Notes: generated by a model not told the origin, from the letters alone. 64,000 nucleotides of DNA from Qipengyuania psychrotolerans (GCF_019711355.1 NZ_CP081297.1:744001-808000); one strand, 5' to 3'; shown: positions 34,909-45,061, counted from the stretch's first letter. Translations and numbers: made by a program.

Positions 34909-36261
34909 ATGAGCCAGACCAACGCTAAAACCCTTTTGCGCGGCACGTTCGCCGCCGTTCTCGCCCTTGGCCTCGGAGCCTGCAGTGGCGGCCTGTTTGG
35001 CGGAGGCGACAGCAAGAAGACGACGCCCACCATCGGTGATCGCGAGCCCATCCTCTCACGCATCCAGACTGGTGCGAAAGTCGATCCGGCGCTTGCAGGT
35101 GTTGCGGTGGTGCTTCCTCCGGCGCAGACGAATGCCGAGTGGGGTCAGGCTGGCGGTTCGGCAAGCAAGAGCTACGGCCATGTCGCCCTGGCGCAGGCAC
35201 CCGTCCGCGCATTCACGGTGGAAGTGGCTGGTTCCGACAATCGCAGGCGTCTTGGCTCTGCACCGGTTATCGGCGAAGGCAAATTGTTTGCAGTCGGTAC
35301 CGATGGCCGCGTTACTGCAGTAGATGCCGCCACCGGTGCACGCAGCTGGTCCTACCAAACACAGCTTACCGACGATTCGCGTCCTTCGGCTTTCGGCGGC
35401 GGTGTGAGCTATGCCAGTGGCATCGTTTACGGCACCGACGGTGCGGGGAACGTCTTCGCTCTGAATGCGCAGACCGGTGCAGAAATCTGGAAAGTGAAGC
35501 CGGGCGGACCGCTGCGCGGATCACCCACGCTGGCGTTCGACAACGTCTTCGTTATGACGCAGGACAACCTGCTATATGCGCTCAACGCCAGCGATGGCAG
35601 CTTGCAATGGGACGAATCCGGTTCGACCACCATGGCGGGCGTGTTCGGTGTGGCTGCACCTGCTGCCGGGCAGGGCACCGTGGTCGCCGGATATACCTCG
35701 GGCGAACTCATTGCCTATCGCTACGAGAATGGCCGCAGCCTCTGGGCTGACGCTCTGGCGCGGACCTCGATTTCGACGCAGGTCGGCGCATTGTCCGACA
35801 TCGACGCCGACCCGATCATCGACAATGGCCGCGTGTACGCACTGGGTCAGGGTGGCCGCATGGCAGCTTACGAGCTCGTGTCCGGCCAGCGTATCTGGGA
35901 ACTCAACGTTGCAGGCATTTCGACCCCGGCGATTGCGGGTGAGTGGATTTTCGCCCTGACCGACGATGCGCGCCTGATCGCGATCCAGCGTTCGACCGGC
36001 AAGGTGCGGTGGCTCACGCAGATGCCGCGCTATCGCAAGGAAGAAGACAAGAAGGGCCCGATTTTCTGGCAAGGGCCGGTACTTGCGGGCGGGCAGCTGT
36101 GGGCTGTCAATTCCGAGGGCGAAGTCTGGCGGATCAGCACCGCTGAAGGTTCGGCAGAGATATACACGGAGCTAGACGAATCGATCAGCCTTCCGCCCAT
36201 TGTCGCGAACAACACGCTCTACATCCTTGATGACAGCGGTACGATCACCGCATTTCGCTAA
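34909..36261 (+). CDS. bamB: BamB-like PQQ-repeat beta-propeller lipoprotein
   Basis: A 450-residue lipoprotein (lipobox LGAC, Cys at about 25) of the outer-membrane beta-barrel assembly machinery. There is a Gly-rich spacer, then repeats of the type GxVYALNxxTGxxIW (for example VYGTDGAGNVFALNAQTGAEIW, seen in pieces at about 180-200) forming an eight-bladed propeller. It follows the YfgM-like gene by 21 bases. In many bacteria the GTPase gene der comes next; here an ICMT-type methyltransferase gene follows instead. Confidence 0.9.
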   Translation: MSQTNAKTLLRGTFAAVLALGLGACSGGLFGGGDSKKTTPTIGDREPILSRIQTGAKVDPALAGVAVVLPPAQTNAEWGQAGGSASKSYGHVALAQAPVRAFTVEVAGSDNRRRLGSAPVIGEGKLFAVGTDGRVTAVDAATGARSWSYQTQLTDDSRPSAFGGGVSYASGIVYGTDGAGNVFALNAQTGAEIWKVKPGGPLRGSPTLAFDNVFVMTQDNLLYALNASDGSLQWDESGSTTMAGVFGVAAPAAGQGTVVAGYTSGELIAYRYENGRSLWADALARTSISTQVGALSDIDADPIIDNGRVYALGQGGRMAAYELVSGQRIWELNVAGISTPAIAGEWIFALTDDARLIAIQRSTGKVRWLTQMPRYRKEEDKKGPIFWQGPVLAGGQLWAVNSEGEVWRISTAEGSAEIYTELDESISLPPIVANNTLYILDDSGTITAFR

Positions 36262-36313
36262 GATTACGATAGTTTTCGCGTCGTTTACCATTGCCGCGCT
36301 ATAGGGCGCGGCG

Positions 36314-37669
36314 ATGGGACAGGATTTCACCATTCCGGACCGCCGTCCGACAAGCGATGTTTCACCGGCCGTGGGGCTGGTGGGGCTCGCTGCACTCATC
36401 GCGTGGGTGTGGATAGCGCGCGATTGGGCGGGAATAGCGGATTTCTGGGGCCTTCCCGGCCCGCGCGAGCCGCTAGTGGGTCCGAACGCGGCCATCGCTG
36501 GCCTGGCGTTCATTACCGTGCCGATGGTGCTGTGGTCGATATTCGTCGACAAGGTGCATCTGCGGCAGTCGACCGGCATCGACTGGTCGCTGGCCCGTTC
36601 GCGCAAGCCGGACCTAGAGGCTTCCCTTACCAAAATAGCCGGCCTGTGGGCGACATGGGCCATCCTCGTCGCCCTCTACTGCCTGTGCCGATGGTACTGG
36701 AGCGGGAATTACCTCTACGCGCTCAAGGTGCTGGGCGTGATGGGCATCGCCATGGTCGTGCTTTCCGTCCCCTATGTGCTGTGGCTCGACCGCGTGATGA
36801 AGAATCCGCGCGATCATGCGTGGCATTTCGGCGCGTTGCTGTTCATGCGCGATGACTGGGACAAGGACGAGGTTCTCAAGCATTGGCGCGCGTGGATCAT
36901 CAAAGCGTTCTTCGGCGCTTTCATGATCTCGATCGTGCCGGTGAATTTCGCCAATGTCGTGAATGCCGATCACTACGAATTCCTGTCGAACCCGGTGATC
37001 TTTGCCGTGGTCATGATTAACCTGCTGTTCCTGATCGACGTAATGGTCGGCGCGGTGGGCTATATCGTCACGCTGCGTCCGCTCGATGCGCATATCCGGT
37101 CAGGCAACCCATTCCTGAGCGGCTGGCTGGCTGCGCTCATCTGCTATCCGCCCTTTGTCTGGGGCATCCTCGGCAATGGGCAGGTGATGAGCTACGAGCA
37201 TCACGTTGCGCAGTGGCATTACTGGATGGCCGGGAATCAGGTCCTATTGTGGCTTTGGGCGGGTCTGCTGGTATTCCTGACGGGCGTATATGCCTGGGCG
37301 ACCTTCGCGTTCGGCATCCGCTTCTCCAACCTCACATATCGCGGCGTTCTCACGAACGGACCGTACCGTTTCACACGCCATCCGGCATATTTGTCGAAGA
37401 ACCTGTTCTGGTGGTGCAGCGTAATGCCGTTTCTCGTGGTGAACGAGAACCCGGTCGACGCTATTCGCAACACCTTCTTCCTGCTCTGCGTCAACGGTAT
37501 ATATTACTGGCGCGCGCGCACGGAAGAAGCGCATCTGATCGCCGAAGATTCCAAGTACCGCGAATATCACGCGTGGATGGGTGCGCACGGCTTGATCACC
37601 GCGCCGTTAAGCAGATTGCTTGGAAAGCTCACTCCACCATCGAACGGTGCCCCGCAACCAGCCGAGTAG
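36314..37669 (+). CDS. Isoprenylcysteine carboxyl methyltransferase (ICMT/PEMT) family protein
   Basis: A 451-residue integral membrane protein with about nine predicted helices. The C-terminal third carries the ICMT core: TNGPYRFTRHPAYLSKNLFWW (about 350-370) and RTEEAHLIAEDSKYREY (about 405-421), which bind SAM. The substrate is likely a membrane lipid or modified cysteine. The first two thirds (about 1-320) are additional helices not found in the minimal family (about 200 residues), so the protein is a long form. Confidence 0.8.
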   Translation: MGQDFTIPDRRPTSDVSPAVGLVGLAALIAWVWIARDWAGIADFWGLPGPREPLVGPNAAIAGLAFITVPMVLWSIFVDKVHLRQSTGIDWSLARSRKPDLEASLTKIAGLWATWAILVALYCLCRWYWSGNYLYALKVLGVMGIAMVVLSVPYVLWLDRVMKNPRDHAWHFGALLFMRDDWDKDEVLKHWRAWIIKAFFGAFMISIVPVNFANVVNADHYEFLSNPVIFAVVMINLLFLIDVMVGAVGYIVTLRPLDAHIRSGNPFLSGWLAALICYPPFVWGILGNGQVMSYEHHVAQWHYWMAGNQVLLWLWAGLLVFLTGVYAWATFAFGIRFSNLTYRGVLTNGPYRFTRHPAYLSKNLFWWCSVMPFLVVNENPVDAIRNTFFLLCVNGIYYWRARTEEAHLIAEDSKYREYHAWMGAHGLITAPLSRLLGKLTPPSNGAPQPAE

Positions 37670-37670
37670 C

Positions 37671-37973
37671 TCAGCCCAGCGGCTGGCCGTCGTCAGTCTC
37701 GTAAATTCGCAAATCGCGCGAAACGGGCGGATTGTTCGCCATGACTTCCTGAAATGCCGCCATATGGGCAGACTTGCCATGAGCATCCAGCGCGGCCTTG
37801 TCCCGCCACCGCTCGAACAGGACCAGCGTATTGGGATCAGCCAGGTCGCGTGCGAAAGTGTAATCGAGGCACCCGTCCTCGGCGCGGCTTGCGCGTACCA
37901 TGGTGATGATCGCATCCAGCGTGTTGCTGTCGATGCCTTCCGCCAAGCGGATCGTACCGTTTATCTGGATCAT
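37671..37973 (-). CDS. ABM domain (antibiotic biosynthesis monooxygenase) protein
   Basis: A 100-residue single-domain protein of the dimeric ferredoxin-like ABM fold. MVRASRAEDGCLDYTFARDLADPNTLVLFERWRDKAALDAHGKSAHM (read in parts over about 25-71) is the signature region. Such proteins oxidise quinols or aromatic substrates, or protect against reactive quinones. It precedes gshA's end by 12 bases on the same strand, so a role in redox or electrophile stress is possible (inference). Confidence 0.85.
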   Translation of the reverse strand: MIQINGTIRLAEGIDSNTLDAIITMVRASRAEDGCLDYTFARDLADPNTLVLFERWRDKAALDAHGKSAHMAAFQEVMANNPPVSRDLRIYETDDGQPLG

Positions 37974-37985
37974 CGCCGTCTCCTG

Positions 37986-39356
37986 TCAAAAGCTGTATTT
38001 ATAGATCCGCTTGATGTCGCCGCCCCATTCGCCGTTATAGCGGTCGAGCATCACCTGCGCGGGGACCTTGCCGCTGGCGACAATCTCGTCGAGCGTTTCC
38101 AGGAATCCGGTCTCGTTGTCGCCTGATGTGTTGAGCTTGCCGCGCGCTGCCAGACCAGAGCGGGCGACCTTGAGGACATCCTTGGCCAGATCGCGCAGTT
38201 TGTGGCCGCCAGGGATTGGTGCGTCGAGCGCCAGCTTGGGAACGGCATTGCGCAAGTCTTCACGTTCCTCGACGCTCCAGCCTTTCACGAGGTCCCAGGC
38301 GGCATCCAGCGCGCCTTGATCGTACAGCAGGCCGACCCAGAATGCGGGAAGGGCGCAAATGCGGCTCCATGGTCCGCCATCAGCACCGCGCATTTCCAGG
38401 AAGCTTTTCAGCCGAACCTCGGGGAATGCGGTCGAGAGGTGATCCCACCAGTCGCTTTCGGTAGGTTTTTCGCCGGGCAGGATCGACAGCTTGCCGTCGA
38501 GGAAATCCCGGAAACTGAGCCCTGCCGCGTCGAGGTATTTCCCGTCACGGAACACAAAATACATCGGCACATCGAGCATGTAGTCGACCCAGCGTTCGTA
38601 TCCGAAACCATCTTCGAACACGAAGGGCAGCATGCCGGTGCGCTGCGGATCGGTATCGCTCCAGATATGGCTGCGATATGACAGGTAACCGTTGGGCTTG
38701 CCTTCGGTGAAGGGCGAGTTGGCGAACAGCGCAGTGGCAAGCGGTTGCAGCGCAAGACCTGTGCGGAATTTCTGCGCCATGTCCGCTTCGCTCGAATAGT
38801 CGAGATTGACCTGAATTGTGCAGGTGCGCAGCATCATGTCGAGTCCCATGGTGCCGACCCGCGGCATGTGCCGCATCATGATCTCGTAGCGGCCCTTGGG
38901 CATGATCGGCAGTTCTTCGCGGGTTTTGTCGGGCCACATTCCGAGGCCGAGGAAACCGACGCCGCAATCTTCGCCCACACGTTTGACCTGGTCGAGGTGA
39001 CGGCCGGTTTCGGCGCAGGTCTCGTGCAGGGTTTCCAGCGGTGCTCCGGAAAGTTCGAGCTGCCCGGCAGGTTCGAGACTCACTGTCCCGTCATCGCCGC
39101 GCATGGCAATGACTTTGCCGCCCTCTTCTACCGGTTCCCAGCCGAATTGCCGCAATGACAACAGGATGTCACGAATGCCGCCGGGCTCATCGTAAGACGG
39201 TGCGCGGAAATCTTCGCGGCGGAAGACGAGCTTTTCGTGCTCGGTACCGATACGCCAGTTGGCCTTCGGCTTTTCGCCAAGTTGCATCGGGGCGACCAAT
39301 TGGTCGCGCGATTCGATGATCGGATCTTCCTTAGCGGAGGTGTCGCGCGTGCTCAT
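37986..39356 (-). CDS. gshA: Glutamate-cysteine ligase
   Basis: A 456-residue ATP-dependent enzyme of the first glutathione step, of the alphaproteobacterial/plant type (not the E. coli GshA fold order). Marker segments are KPKANWRIGTEHEKLVF, EPAGQLELSGAPLETLHET, and MMLRTCTIQVNLDYSSEADMAQKFR. In plants the enzyme is redox regulated by disulfides; I did not identify the equivalent pair here. Confidence 0.93.
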   Translation of the reverse strand: MSTRDTSAKEDPIIESRDQLVAPMQLGEKPKANWRIGTEHEKLVFRREDFRAPSYDEPGGIRDILLSLRQFGWEPVEEGGKVIAMRGDDGTVSLEPAGQLELSGAPLETLHETCAETGRHLDQVKRVGEDCGVGFLGLGMWPDKTREELPIMPKGRYEIMMRHMPRVGTMGLDMMLRTCTIQVNLDYSSEADMAQKFRTGLALQPLATALFANSPFTEGKPNGYLSYRSHIWSDTDPQRTGMLPFVFEDGFGYERWVDYMLDVPMYFVFRDGKYLDAAGLSFRDFLDGKLSILPGEKPTESDWWDHLSTAFPEVRLKSFLEMRGADGGPWSRICALPAFWVGLLYDQGALDAAWDLVKGWSVEEREDLRNAVPKLALDAPIPGGHKLRDLAKDVLKVARSGLAARGKLNTSGDNETGFLETLDEIVASGKVPAQVMLDRYNGEWGGDIKRIYKYSF

Positions 39357-39397
39357 TAAGTGGCGTTAGGAAACCGAACCCCCGCGCGCAAAGGAAA

Positions 39398-40153
39398 TTA
39401 TTCCTCGTCGATCCAATCGCCAGCTTCAGCCATCCATACTGCAATGCCCGCAATGGCCGCAGTTTCGCCGCGCAGAATGCGGGGGCCGAGGCTGATTGCG
39501 CGGGCAGCGGGATGCGCGCGGATCGCTTCGCGTTCGGCATCGTCAAACCCGCCCTCGGGCCCCGTGAGCAATGCGGCGGGGCCATCGGCATAGCAAAACG
39601 CGTCCGCGGCCGGCTCGCCGCCTTCTTCATCGGCGAAGAACAGCGCCCGGTCTTCTGGCCAGTCGCGCAGCAGGGCTTCGAGTTTGACCGGCTGGGCCAA
39701 TTCGGGGAGGGCAGTGCGCGCGCATTGTTCGGCTGCTTCGGTCACAATCGCTCCCGCGCGTTCGAGGTTCAATTTGTCCGCCACACAGCGGCGCGTCACG
39801 ACCGGGGCGATCTTGGCCACGCCCAGCTCGGTCGCCTTTTCGAGAATCAGATCGAAGCGGTCTTTCTTGAGTAATGCCGCGCACAACCAGAAATCTGGGA
39901 CCGGTTCGCGCGGGCGCAGGTGCTGCTGGGTTTGCACTGTGACCTGACGCTTCTCCGCCTGGATAACCTCTGCTGCCCATTCGCCGGTCACATTGTCGCA
40001 CAGGATCACAGCATCACCGGGCGAAACCCGCATCACCTTGCCGAGATAGTGCGCGTGATTGCCCTCAAGGGCGACCAGCATATCGCCGGACAATTCCTGC
40101 TCGACGAACAGGCGCGGTGCGCTTTTGGGCGGCCAATTTGGGGTTGCAGGCAT
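39398..40153 (-). CDS. rsmE: 16S rRNA (uracil-1498-N3)-methyltransferase
   Basis: A 251-residue SPOUT-class methyltransferase that modifies U1498 of 16S rRNA. The N-terminal PUA-like part contains HAHYLGKVMRVSPGDAV. The knotted C-terminal SAM site is ALLTGPEGGFDDAE, with the late ISLGPRILRGETAA motif. The ATG at 40153 was chosen because the 38 upstream codons overlap nothing conserved. It is 39 bases from the divergent ubiA. Confidence 0.94.
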   Translation of the reverse strand: MPATPNWPPKSAPRLFVEQELSGDMLVALEGNHAHYLGKVMRVSPGDAVILCDNVTGEWAAEVIQAEKRQVTVQTQQHLRPREPVPDFWLCAALLKKDRFDLILEKATELGVAKIAPVVTRRCVADKLNLERAGAIVTEAAEQCARTALPELAQPVKLEALLRDWPEDRALFFADEEGGEPAADAFCYADGPAALLTGPEGGFDDAEREAIRAHPAARAISLGPRILRGETAAIAGIAVWMAEAGDWIDEE

Positions 40154-40192
40154 GGCTAGCCTGTTGGCCCGTCTCCCACTAGGAAGCAAGGG

Positions 40193-41110
40193 ATGAGCAA
40201 GACCTTCACCAACCCGGACATCGTCCCCGACAGCGAGCATCGCGGTCTTGTCGAGCGCTTGCCGCAATTGCCGCGTGACCTTGCGATGCTTGCCCGGTTC
40301 GACAGGCCGATCGGCTGGTGGCTGTTGTTCTGGCCATGCGTCTGGGGCGTGTGGCTGGCAGGCGCGGGCTGGCAGCTGCCATTGCTCGGCTGGCTATTGC
40401 TGGGTTCGATCGCGATGCGCGGGGCGGGCTGCGTCTACAATGATATCGTGGATGCCAAGCTGGATCAGCAGGTCGCGCGTACTGCCAGCCGGCCTGTCGC
40501 AAGCGGCCGCGTGTCGAAGAAATTGGCGTGGATCTGGCTCGTTGCGTTGAGCCTCGTGGGCCTGTTCGTCCTGCTGAGACTCGAACCGCTCGCCCAGATG
40601 GTCGCACTGGCCAGCGTGGTTCTGGTCGCCGCATATCCCTTCATGAAACGCATTACTTGGTGGCCGCAGGCTTGGCTCGGCATGGTTTTCTCGTGGGGAC
40701 TGCTTGTCGGATGGACGCATTTTCGCGCCGACAATCTGGATGCGCTGGCCGCAATGTATGCGGGTGCCGCGCTGTGGGTCATCGGCTTCGACACGATCTA
40801 CGCGCTACAGGACCGCGAGGATGATGCGCTGGTCGGCATTCGCTCCTCGGCCTTGCGGCTGGGCGGCATGGTCAAAGGCGGTGTCGCATTGTTCTATGCA
40901 GGCGCAATTGCGCTGTGGACGCTGGCTTTCTGGCTTTACCGCGAAGACTGGGTGGCGCTGCTGGCATTATTGCCCGCCGCAGCTCACCTGATGTGGCAAG
41001 TCATCACCCTCGATAACGACGATCCGGACAACCCGCTCGACCGCTTCCGTGCCAATCGCTGGACCGGCGCGCTGGTTGCAGCGGCCTGCTTCGTCGTTGG
41101 CAATGCGTGA
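40193..41110 (+). CDS. ubiA: 4-hydroxybenzoate octaprenyltransferase
   Basis: A 305-residue membrane prenyltransferase of ubiquinone synthesis. The first Asp-rich motif is NDIVDAKLDQQVARTASRPVASG (about 82-104), and the second is DTIYALQDREDD (about 200-211). About eight helices. The resulting quinone feeds the respiratory chain that ends in the aa3 oxidase encoded at 8258-15636. Confidence 0.95.
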   Translation: MSKTFTNPDIVPDSEHRGLVERLPQLPRDLAMLARFDRPIGWWLLFWPCVWGVWLAGAGWQLPLLGWLLLGSIAMRGAGCVYNDIVDAKLDQQVARTASRPVASGRVSKKLAWIWLVALSLVGLFVLLRLEPLAQMVALASVVLVAAYPFMKRITWWPQAWLGMVFSWGLLVGWTHFRADNLDALAAMYAGAALWVIGFDTIYALQDREDDALVGIRSSALRLGGMVKGGVALFYAGAIALWTLAFWLYREDWVALLALLPAAAHLMWQVITLDNDDPDNPLDRFRANRWTGALVAAACFVVGNA

Positions 41111-41195
41111 ATGAGCATGGCCGAAACCTTGACTCGAAGCCCGCAATCGCCTTGCAGCGGGTAACACCAATTTTCGCCTTCCGGAGCGCGCACTC

Positions 41196-41855
41196 ATGAA
41201 ATTCTTCGTCGACACCGCCGATATCGCTGACATCAAGGAAATGGCCGATACCGGCCTGCTGGACGGGGTCACTACCAACCCGTCCCTGATCGCCAAGTCC
41301 GGCCGTGATTTCATGGAAGTGACCAAGGAAATTTGCGGGCTTACTGATGGCCCGGTCAGTGCCGAAGTCGTCGCCCTCGATCATGAGACAATGATGAAAG
41401 AGGCCGAAACCCTCCGCAAGATCGCTGACAATGTCTGCATCAAGGTGCCGCTGACGATTGACGGCCTGAAGACCTGCAAGAAGCTGACCAGCGACGGAAC
41501 TATGGTCAATGTCACGCTGTGCTTCTCTGCCAATCAGGCGTTGCTGGCCGCCAAGACGGGCGCAACATTTATCTCGCCCTTCGTCGGCCGTCATGACGAT
41601 AACGGCTTCGACGGCATGGATCTCATCGCCGATATCCGCCGCATCTACGACAATTACGATTTCAACACCGAAATCCTCGTCGCTTCGATCCGCAATCCGG
41701 TCCACGTGCTGGAAAGCGCACGGATCGGCGCCGATGTCGCCACGATGCCGCCTTCCGTCATCAAGGGCCTTTTCAAGCACATCCTGACTGAAAAAGGCAT
41801 TGAAGGCTTCCTGGCTGACTGGGAAAAGACTGGCCAAAGCATCCCGACGTCCTAA
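41196..41855 (+). CDS. fsa: Fructose-6-phosphate aldolase / short transaldolase
   Basis: A 219-residue small transaldolase (TalC/FSA type). [16 protein letters not shown] opens it, [14 protein letters not shown] is the substrate loop, and the Schiff-base Lys lies in [14 protein letters not shown] (about residue 86). At 219 residues it is the short decameric class. Sequence alone does not separate transaldolase activity from fructose-6-phosphate aldolase activity. Confidence 0.93.
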   Translation: MKFFVDTADIADIKEMADTGLLDGVTTNPSLIAKSGRDFMEVTKEICGLTDGPVSAEVVALDHETMMKEAETLRKIADNVCIKVPLTIDGLKTCKKLTSDGTMVNVTLCFSANQALLAAKTGATFISPFVGRHDDNGFDGMDLIADIRRIYDNYDFNTEILVASIRNPVHVLESARIGADVATMPPSVIKGLFKHILTEKGIEGFLADWEKTGQSIPTS

Positions 41856-41865
41856 CTAGCTTCAA

Positions 41866-43692
41866 GTGACCGACCAGACACCCCTCGACCGTTTCAAGCA
41901 GGTATTGACCGGCACCGCGCGCGCTCTGGCGCACGAGCCGGAGATCGAGGTGGCGTGGAGCGCGGACCAGCCCAGCCAGGCTGGCAAGAACTTCCGCGTT
42001 CCGCTGCCCGGTCGGAACTTGCCCAAGGACCAAGCCACCGAAGCGCGCGGCTTTGCCGACAGTTTTGCACTGCGGCTGCGCCACCATAACGAGCGGCTGC
42101 ATGCGAAGGGTGCTCCGCCCGAACCCATCGCGCGGGCGTGCTACGATGCGATCGAGCAAGTTCGCTACGAAGCGATCGGCAGCACGCGCTTCGACGGCAT
42201 TCGTGAAAATCTGGATGCGGCGGTCGAATTGCGGACCGCAAGTGATCCGATTGTGCGCGCGGATGATGCGAACGACGTCCCGCTGCCGACCGCGCTTTCG
42301 CTCATGCTGCGCGAAGCTTTGACAGGTGAGGCCATTCCGGAGCGCGCCAAAGCGGGCGTGGATCTGGTGCGCGGCGATATCCTCGCCAAGATCGGCGGGG
42401 ACATGGACGATCTCGCCGGTGCGCTCGACGATCAGCGCGCGTTTCAGGACCTGACGCTCGATATGCTCCGTCATCTTGAACTCACGCTGCCCGAAATGCC
42501 CGAAGACGAGGGCAGCGATGACGGCAACGACGAAGACGGCGAAAACCCCGAGGATCAGGACGACACCGACGAAGAAGACCAGGGCGACGCCCAGCCGCAG
42601 GAAACCGACGCTCGCGGCGAGATGTCCGAAGGCGAGGCGGATGGCGACGCCGATCAGGACGCTGAAGGCGAGCAGGAAATGTCCGATGGTGATCCGTCGG
42701 ATGATGACGGGGAGGGGATGCAACCCGTCCGCCCGAACCGCCCGTGGACCGATCTTCCCGAAGATTTCGATTACCGCGCCTATACCGACAAGTTCGACGA
42801 AGTGATCGAAGCGCCCGAGTTGTGCGATCACGACGAACTGGACCGGCTTCGCGCCTATCTCGACAGCCAGCTTGCCGGATTGCAGGGCATCGTGACCCGG
42901 CTGGCGAACCGCCTCCAGCGCCGTCTGATGGCGCAGCAGAACCGCAGCTGGGATTTCGACCAGGAAGAAGGCTTGCTGGATGCCGCGCGCCTGACCCGCG
43001 TCGTCGTCAGCCCCGGCCATGCGCTGTCTTACAAGATGGAGCGCGATACCGAGTTCAAGGACACGGTCGTCACCCTGCTGATCGACAATTCTGGCTCCAT
43101 GCGCGGGCGGCCGATCTCCATCGCCGCGATCAGCGCCGACATTATGGCGCGCACGCTGGAACGCTGCGGCGTGAAGACTGAAATCCTCGGCTTCACCACC
43201 CGAGCGTGGAAAGGCGGACAGAGCCGCGAGGCATGGCTTGCCGATGGTCGCCCCGCCGATCCGGGCCGCCTGAACGACCTGCGCCACATCATCTACAAAA
43301 AAGCCGACGAACCGTGGCGCCGCGCACGCCGGAATCTCGGCCTGATGATGCGCGAAGGGCTGCTGAAGGAAAACATCGACGGCGAAGCGCTGCTATGGGC
43401 GCATAGCCGCCTGCTCGCCCGTCCCGAAGACCGCCGCATCCTGATGGTGATTTCCGACGGTGCTCCGGTTGACGACAGCACGCTGTCGGTGAACCAGGCG
43501 GGCTATCTCGAAGGGCACCTGCGCAAGGTGATCGAATGGATCGAGAAGCAAAGCCCGGTCCAGCTCGCCGCCATCGGCATCGGCCATGACGTGACGCGGT
43601 ACTACAAAAAGTCGGTCACGATCATGGATGTGGAACAGCTCGGCGGCACGATTATCGAGCAGCTTGCGGGATTGTTCGAGGTGGAGGGGTGA
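41866..43692 (+). CDS. cobT: Cobaltochelatase subunit CobT homologue
   Basis: A 608-residue GTG-start protein. The N-terminal part is helical, then a strongly acidic linker (about 205-285) rich in Asp, Glu and Gly runs, and a C-terminal von Willebrand A domain with the metal-site sequence [11 protein letters not shown] (about 405-415). CobT is the structural partner of CobS in the aerobic cobaltochelatase that inserts cobalt into hydrogenobyrinate. Neither cobS nor cobN lies in the window, so the subunit might serve a different chelatase or MoxR-like AAA protein (inference). Confidence 0.92.
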   Translation: MTDQTPLDRFKQVLTGTARALAHEPEIEVAWSADQPSQAGKNFRVPLPGRNLPKDQATEARGFADSFALRLRHHNERLHAKGAPPEPIARACYDAIEQVRYEAIGSTRFDGIRENLDAAVELRTASDPIVRADDANDVPLPTALSLMLREALTGEAIPERAKAGVDLVRGDILAKIGGDMDDLAGALDDQRAFQDLTLDMLRHLELTLPEMPEDEGSDDGNDEDGENPEDQDDTDEEDQGDAQPQETDARGEMSEGEADGDADQDAEGEQEMSDGDPSDDDGEGMQPVRPNRPWTDLPEDFDYRAYTDKFDEVIEAPELCDHDELDRLRAYLDSQLAGLQGIVTRLANRLQRRLMAQQNRSWDFDQEEGLLDAARLTRVVVSPGHALSYKMERDTEFKDTVVTLLIDNSGSMRGRPISIAAISADIMARTLERCGVKTEILGFTTRAWKGGQSREAWLADGRPADPGRLNDLRHIIYKKADEPWRRARRNLGLMMREGLLKENIDGEALLWAHSRLLARPEDRRILMVISDGAPVDDSTLSVNQAGYLEGHLRKVIEWIEKQSPVQLAAIGIGHDVTRYYKKSVTIMDVEQLGGTIIEQLAGLFEVEG

Positions 43693-43967
43693 TGGACTGG
43701 CTAACATTTACAGTCGGGTTGGTTTTGGTTGTCACATCTCTTGGCGCAATATTTCGACCCGAAAGACGATATCGAGATTCTCTCAGCAATCGGAATGCGC
43801 GCTTGGCTGATTTAGAAGCTGGCGCTCCTGAGAGGCATTTCGAGGAGCGTCGCGAATTAGAGGCTTATCCACCAACGACTGACTTCAGCAAACGAACGAT
43901 CCGCCAACTGGGGTTGGTCTCGCTTACCGTCGGAGTTGGGCTAGCACTTTGGTCGATGATCGGATGA
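43692..43967 (+). CDS. Small two-helix membrane protein
   Basis: A 91-residue protein. Hydrophobic helices lie at about 5-20 and 71-88, with a basic and acidic middle (RPERRYRD, NARLADLEAG, HFEERRELEAYPPTTDFSKR). The ATG overlaps the cobT stop, and the stop overlaps the nitroreductase ATG (ATGA). Base use is slightly less GC-rich than the neighbours. No family recognised. Confidence 0.65.
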   Translation: MDWLTFTVGLVLVVTSLGAIFRPERRYRDSLSNRNARLADLEAGAPERHFEERRELEAYPPTTDFSKRTIRQLGLVSLTVGVGLALWSMIG

Positions 43968-44638
43968 CCCCAACTGAAGCCGTCCAAACCCGCCGATCTG
44001 TTCGCGCCTTTACCGGCCAGCCGGTTGAACGCGAGACGCTCACCCGCGTGCTCGAAAAGGCGCAGCGCTCGCCTTCGGGTGGCAATGTCCAGCCGTGGAA
44101 TGCGGTCATGCTCACCGGCGAGCCGATGCAGGCGCTGTTCGACCGGGTGGCGCAGGAATTTCCCAAGGGGCGCGCGGCGCTGAAGCCCGAATACGATATC
44201 TATCCCAAGGGCCTCGACGGGGTTTACGAGGAGCGCCGCTTCGGCGTGGGCGAGGGTATGTATGCTGCGCTGGATATCAGCCGCGAGGACAAGGCGAAGC
44301 GGCTCATGTGGTTCGCGCAGAATTTCCGCGCCTTCGGGGCGCCGGTGCTGATGCTGGTCCACACGCCCAAATACATGGGCCCGCCGCAGTGGAGCGATAT
44401 CGGCATGTGGCTGCAAACCATCATGCTGCTGCTGCGCGAGGAAGGGCTGGATAGCTGCGCGCAGGAAGCCTGGGCCGCCTACAGCCCGCAAGTGCGCGAA
44501 ATGGTCGACATTCCCGAGGACCACATCTTCTTCTGCGGCATGGCCATCGGCTACCGCGATCCCGATGCGGCGGTGAACCAGTTTGATGTGAAACGCGCAT
44601 CCTTGGACGAAACAGTGCGCTGGGAAGGCTGGAACTGA
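43964..44638 (+). CDS. Nitroreductase family protein
   Basis: A 224-residue flavin-dependent oxidoreductase. The FMN-binding start RRSVRAFTGQPVERE and RSPSGGNVQPWNAV are typical, as are IGMWLQTIMLLLREEGLDSCAQEAWAAY and FFCGMAIGYRDPDAAVN at the C-terminal end. The reductase substrate (nitro compound, quinone or other) is unknown. Confidence 0.9.
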   Translation: MTPTEAVQTRRSVRAFTGQPVERETLTRVLEKAQRSPSGGNVQPWNAVMLTGEPMQALFDRVAQEFPKGRAALKPEYDIYPKGLDGVYEERRFGVGEGMYAALDISREDKAKRLMWFAQNFRAFGAPVLMLVHTPKYMGPPQWSDIGMWLQTIMLLLREEGLDSCAQEAWAAYSPQVREMVDIPEDHIFFCGMAIGYRDPDAAVNQFDVKRASLDETVRWEGWN

Positions 44639-44642
44639 CCTC

Positions 44643-45014
44643 TCAATAGCGGCAGATGCGAAGGCTGCCGCCTTTCCAGCAGGCAGGTTCGCCCGCTTCC
44701 TGTTGCACGGACCCCAGGTGTATTTCATTGCCCGTCTGCCCGAGCGCGTAGGCTTCGCCCAATCCGGGAGCAGTTTGCGTGAGCGTAACGGCGATGATGC
44801 CCGGTACGAACTCGCTCTGGTCGGGAAGTACCATGCCGAGACCAATGGCCGGTTCGCCATCGGCGCGGCAGGGGCCGTCATAGGTTTCGCCCTCGCGGCT
44901 CACCACGCAACGCTCGGCGGCAACGCCGACATTCGCACTCGGATCTTGCGAACAGGCGGTCATGGGGAGCAGGGAGGCGAGGGCCAGGATAGGCAATGAC
45001 AGGCGGTGCGACAT
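44643..45014 (-). CDS. Small lipoprotein
   Basis: A 123-residue exported protein with signal sequence and lipobox MTAC (Cys at about 21). Four further cysteines (CVVS, GPC, PACW, RICRY) suggest two disulfides. The C-terminal domain is small and beta-rich. There is slight similarity in size to MliC-type lysozyme inhibitor lipoproteins, but I do not claim that identity. Convergent with the nitroreductase and divergent from cysS. Confidence 0.75.
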   Translation of the reverse strand: MSHRLSLPILALASLLPMTACSQDPSANVGVAAERCVVSREGETYDGPCRADGEPAIGLGMVLPDQSEFVPGIIAVTLTQTAPGLGEAYALGQTGNEIHLGSVQQEAGEPACWKGGSLRICRY

Positions 45015-45061
45015 TGCGCGCACTCTTGCGCAGGCGGGCCGCGATTGGCAAGGCCGCGCGC

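Noticed and set aside
44996..45061. N-terminal extension of cysS
   Set aside because: Overlaps the divergent lipoprotein gene and is not typical of the family; the ATG at 45062 gives the normal N-terminus.
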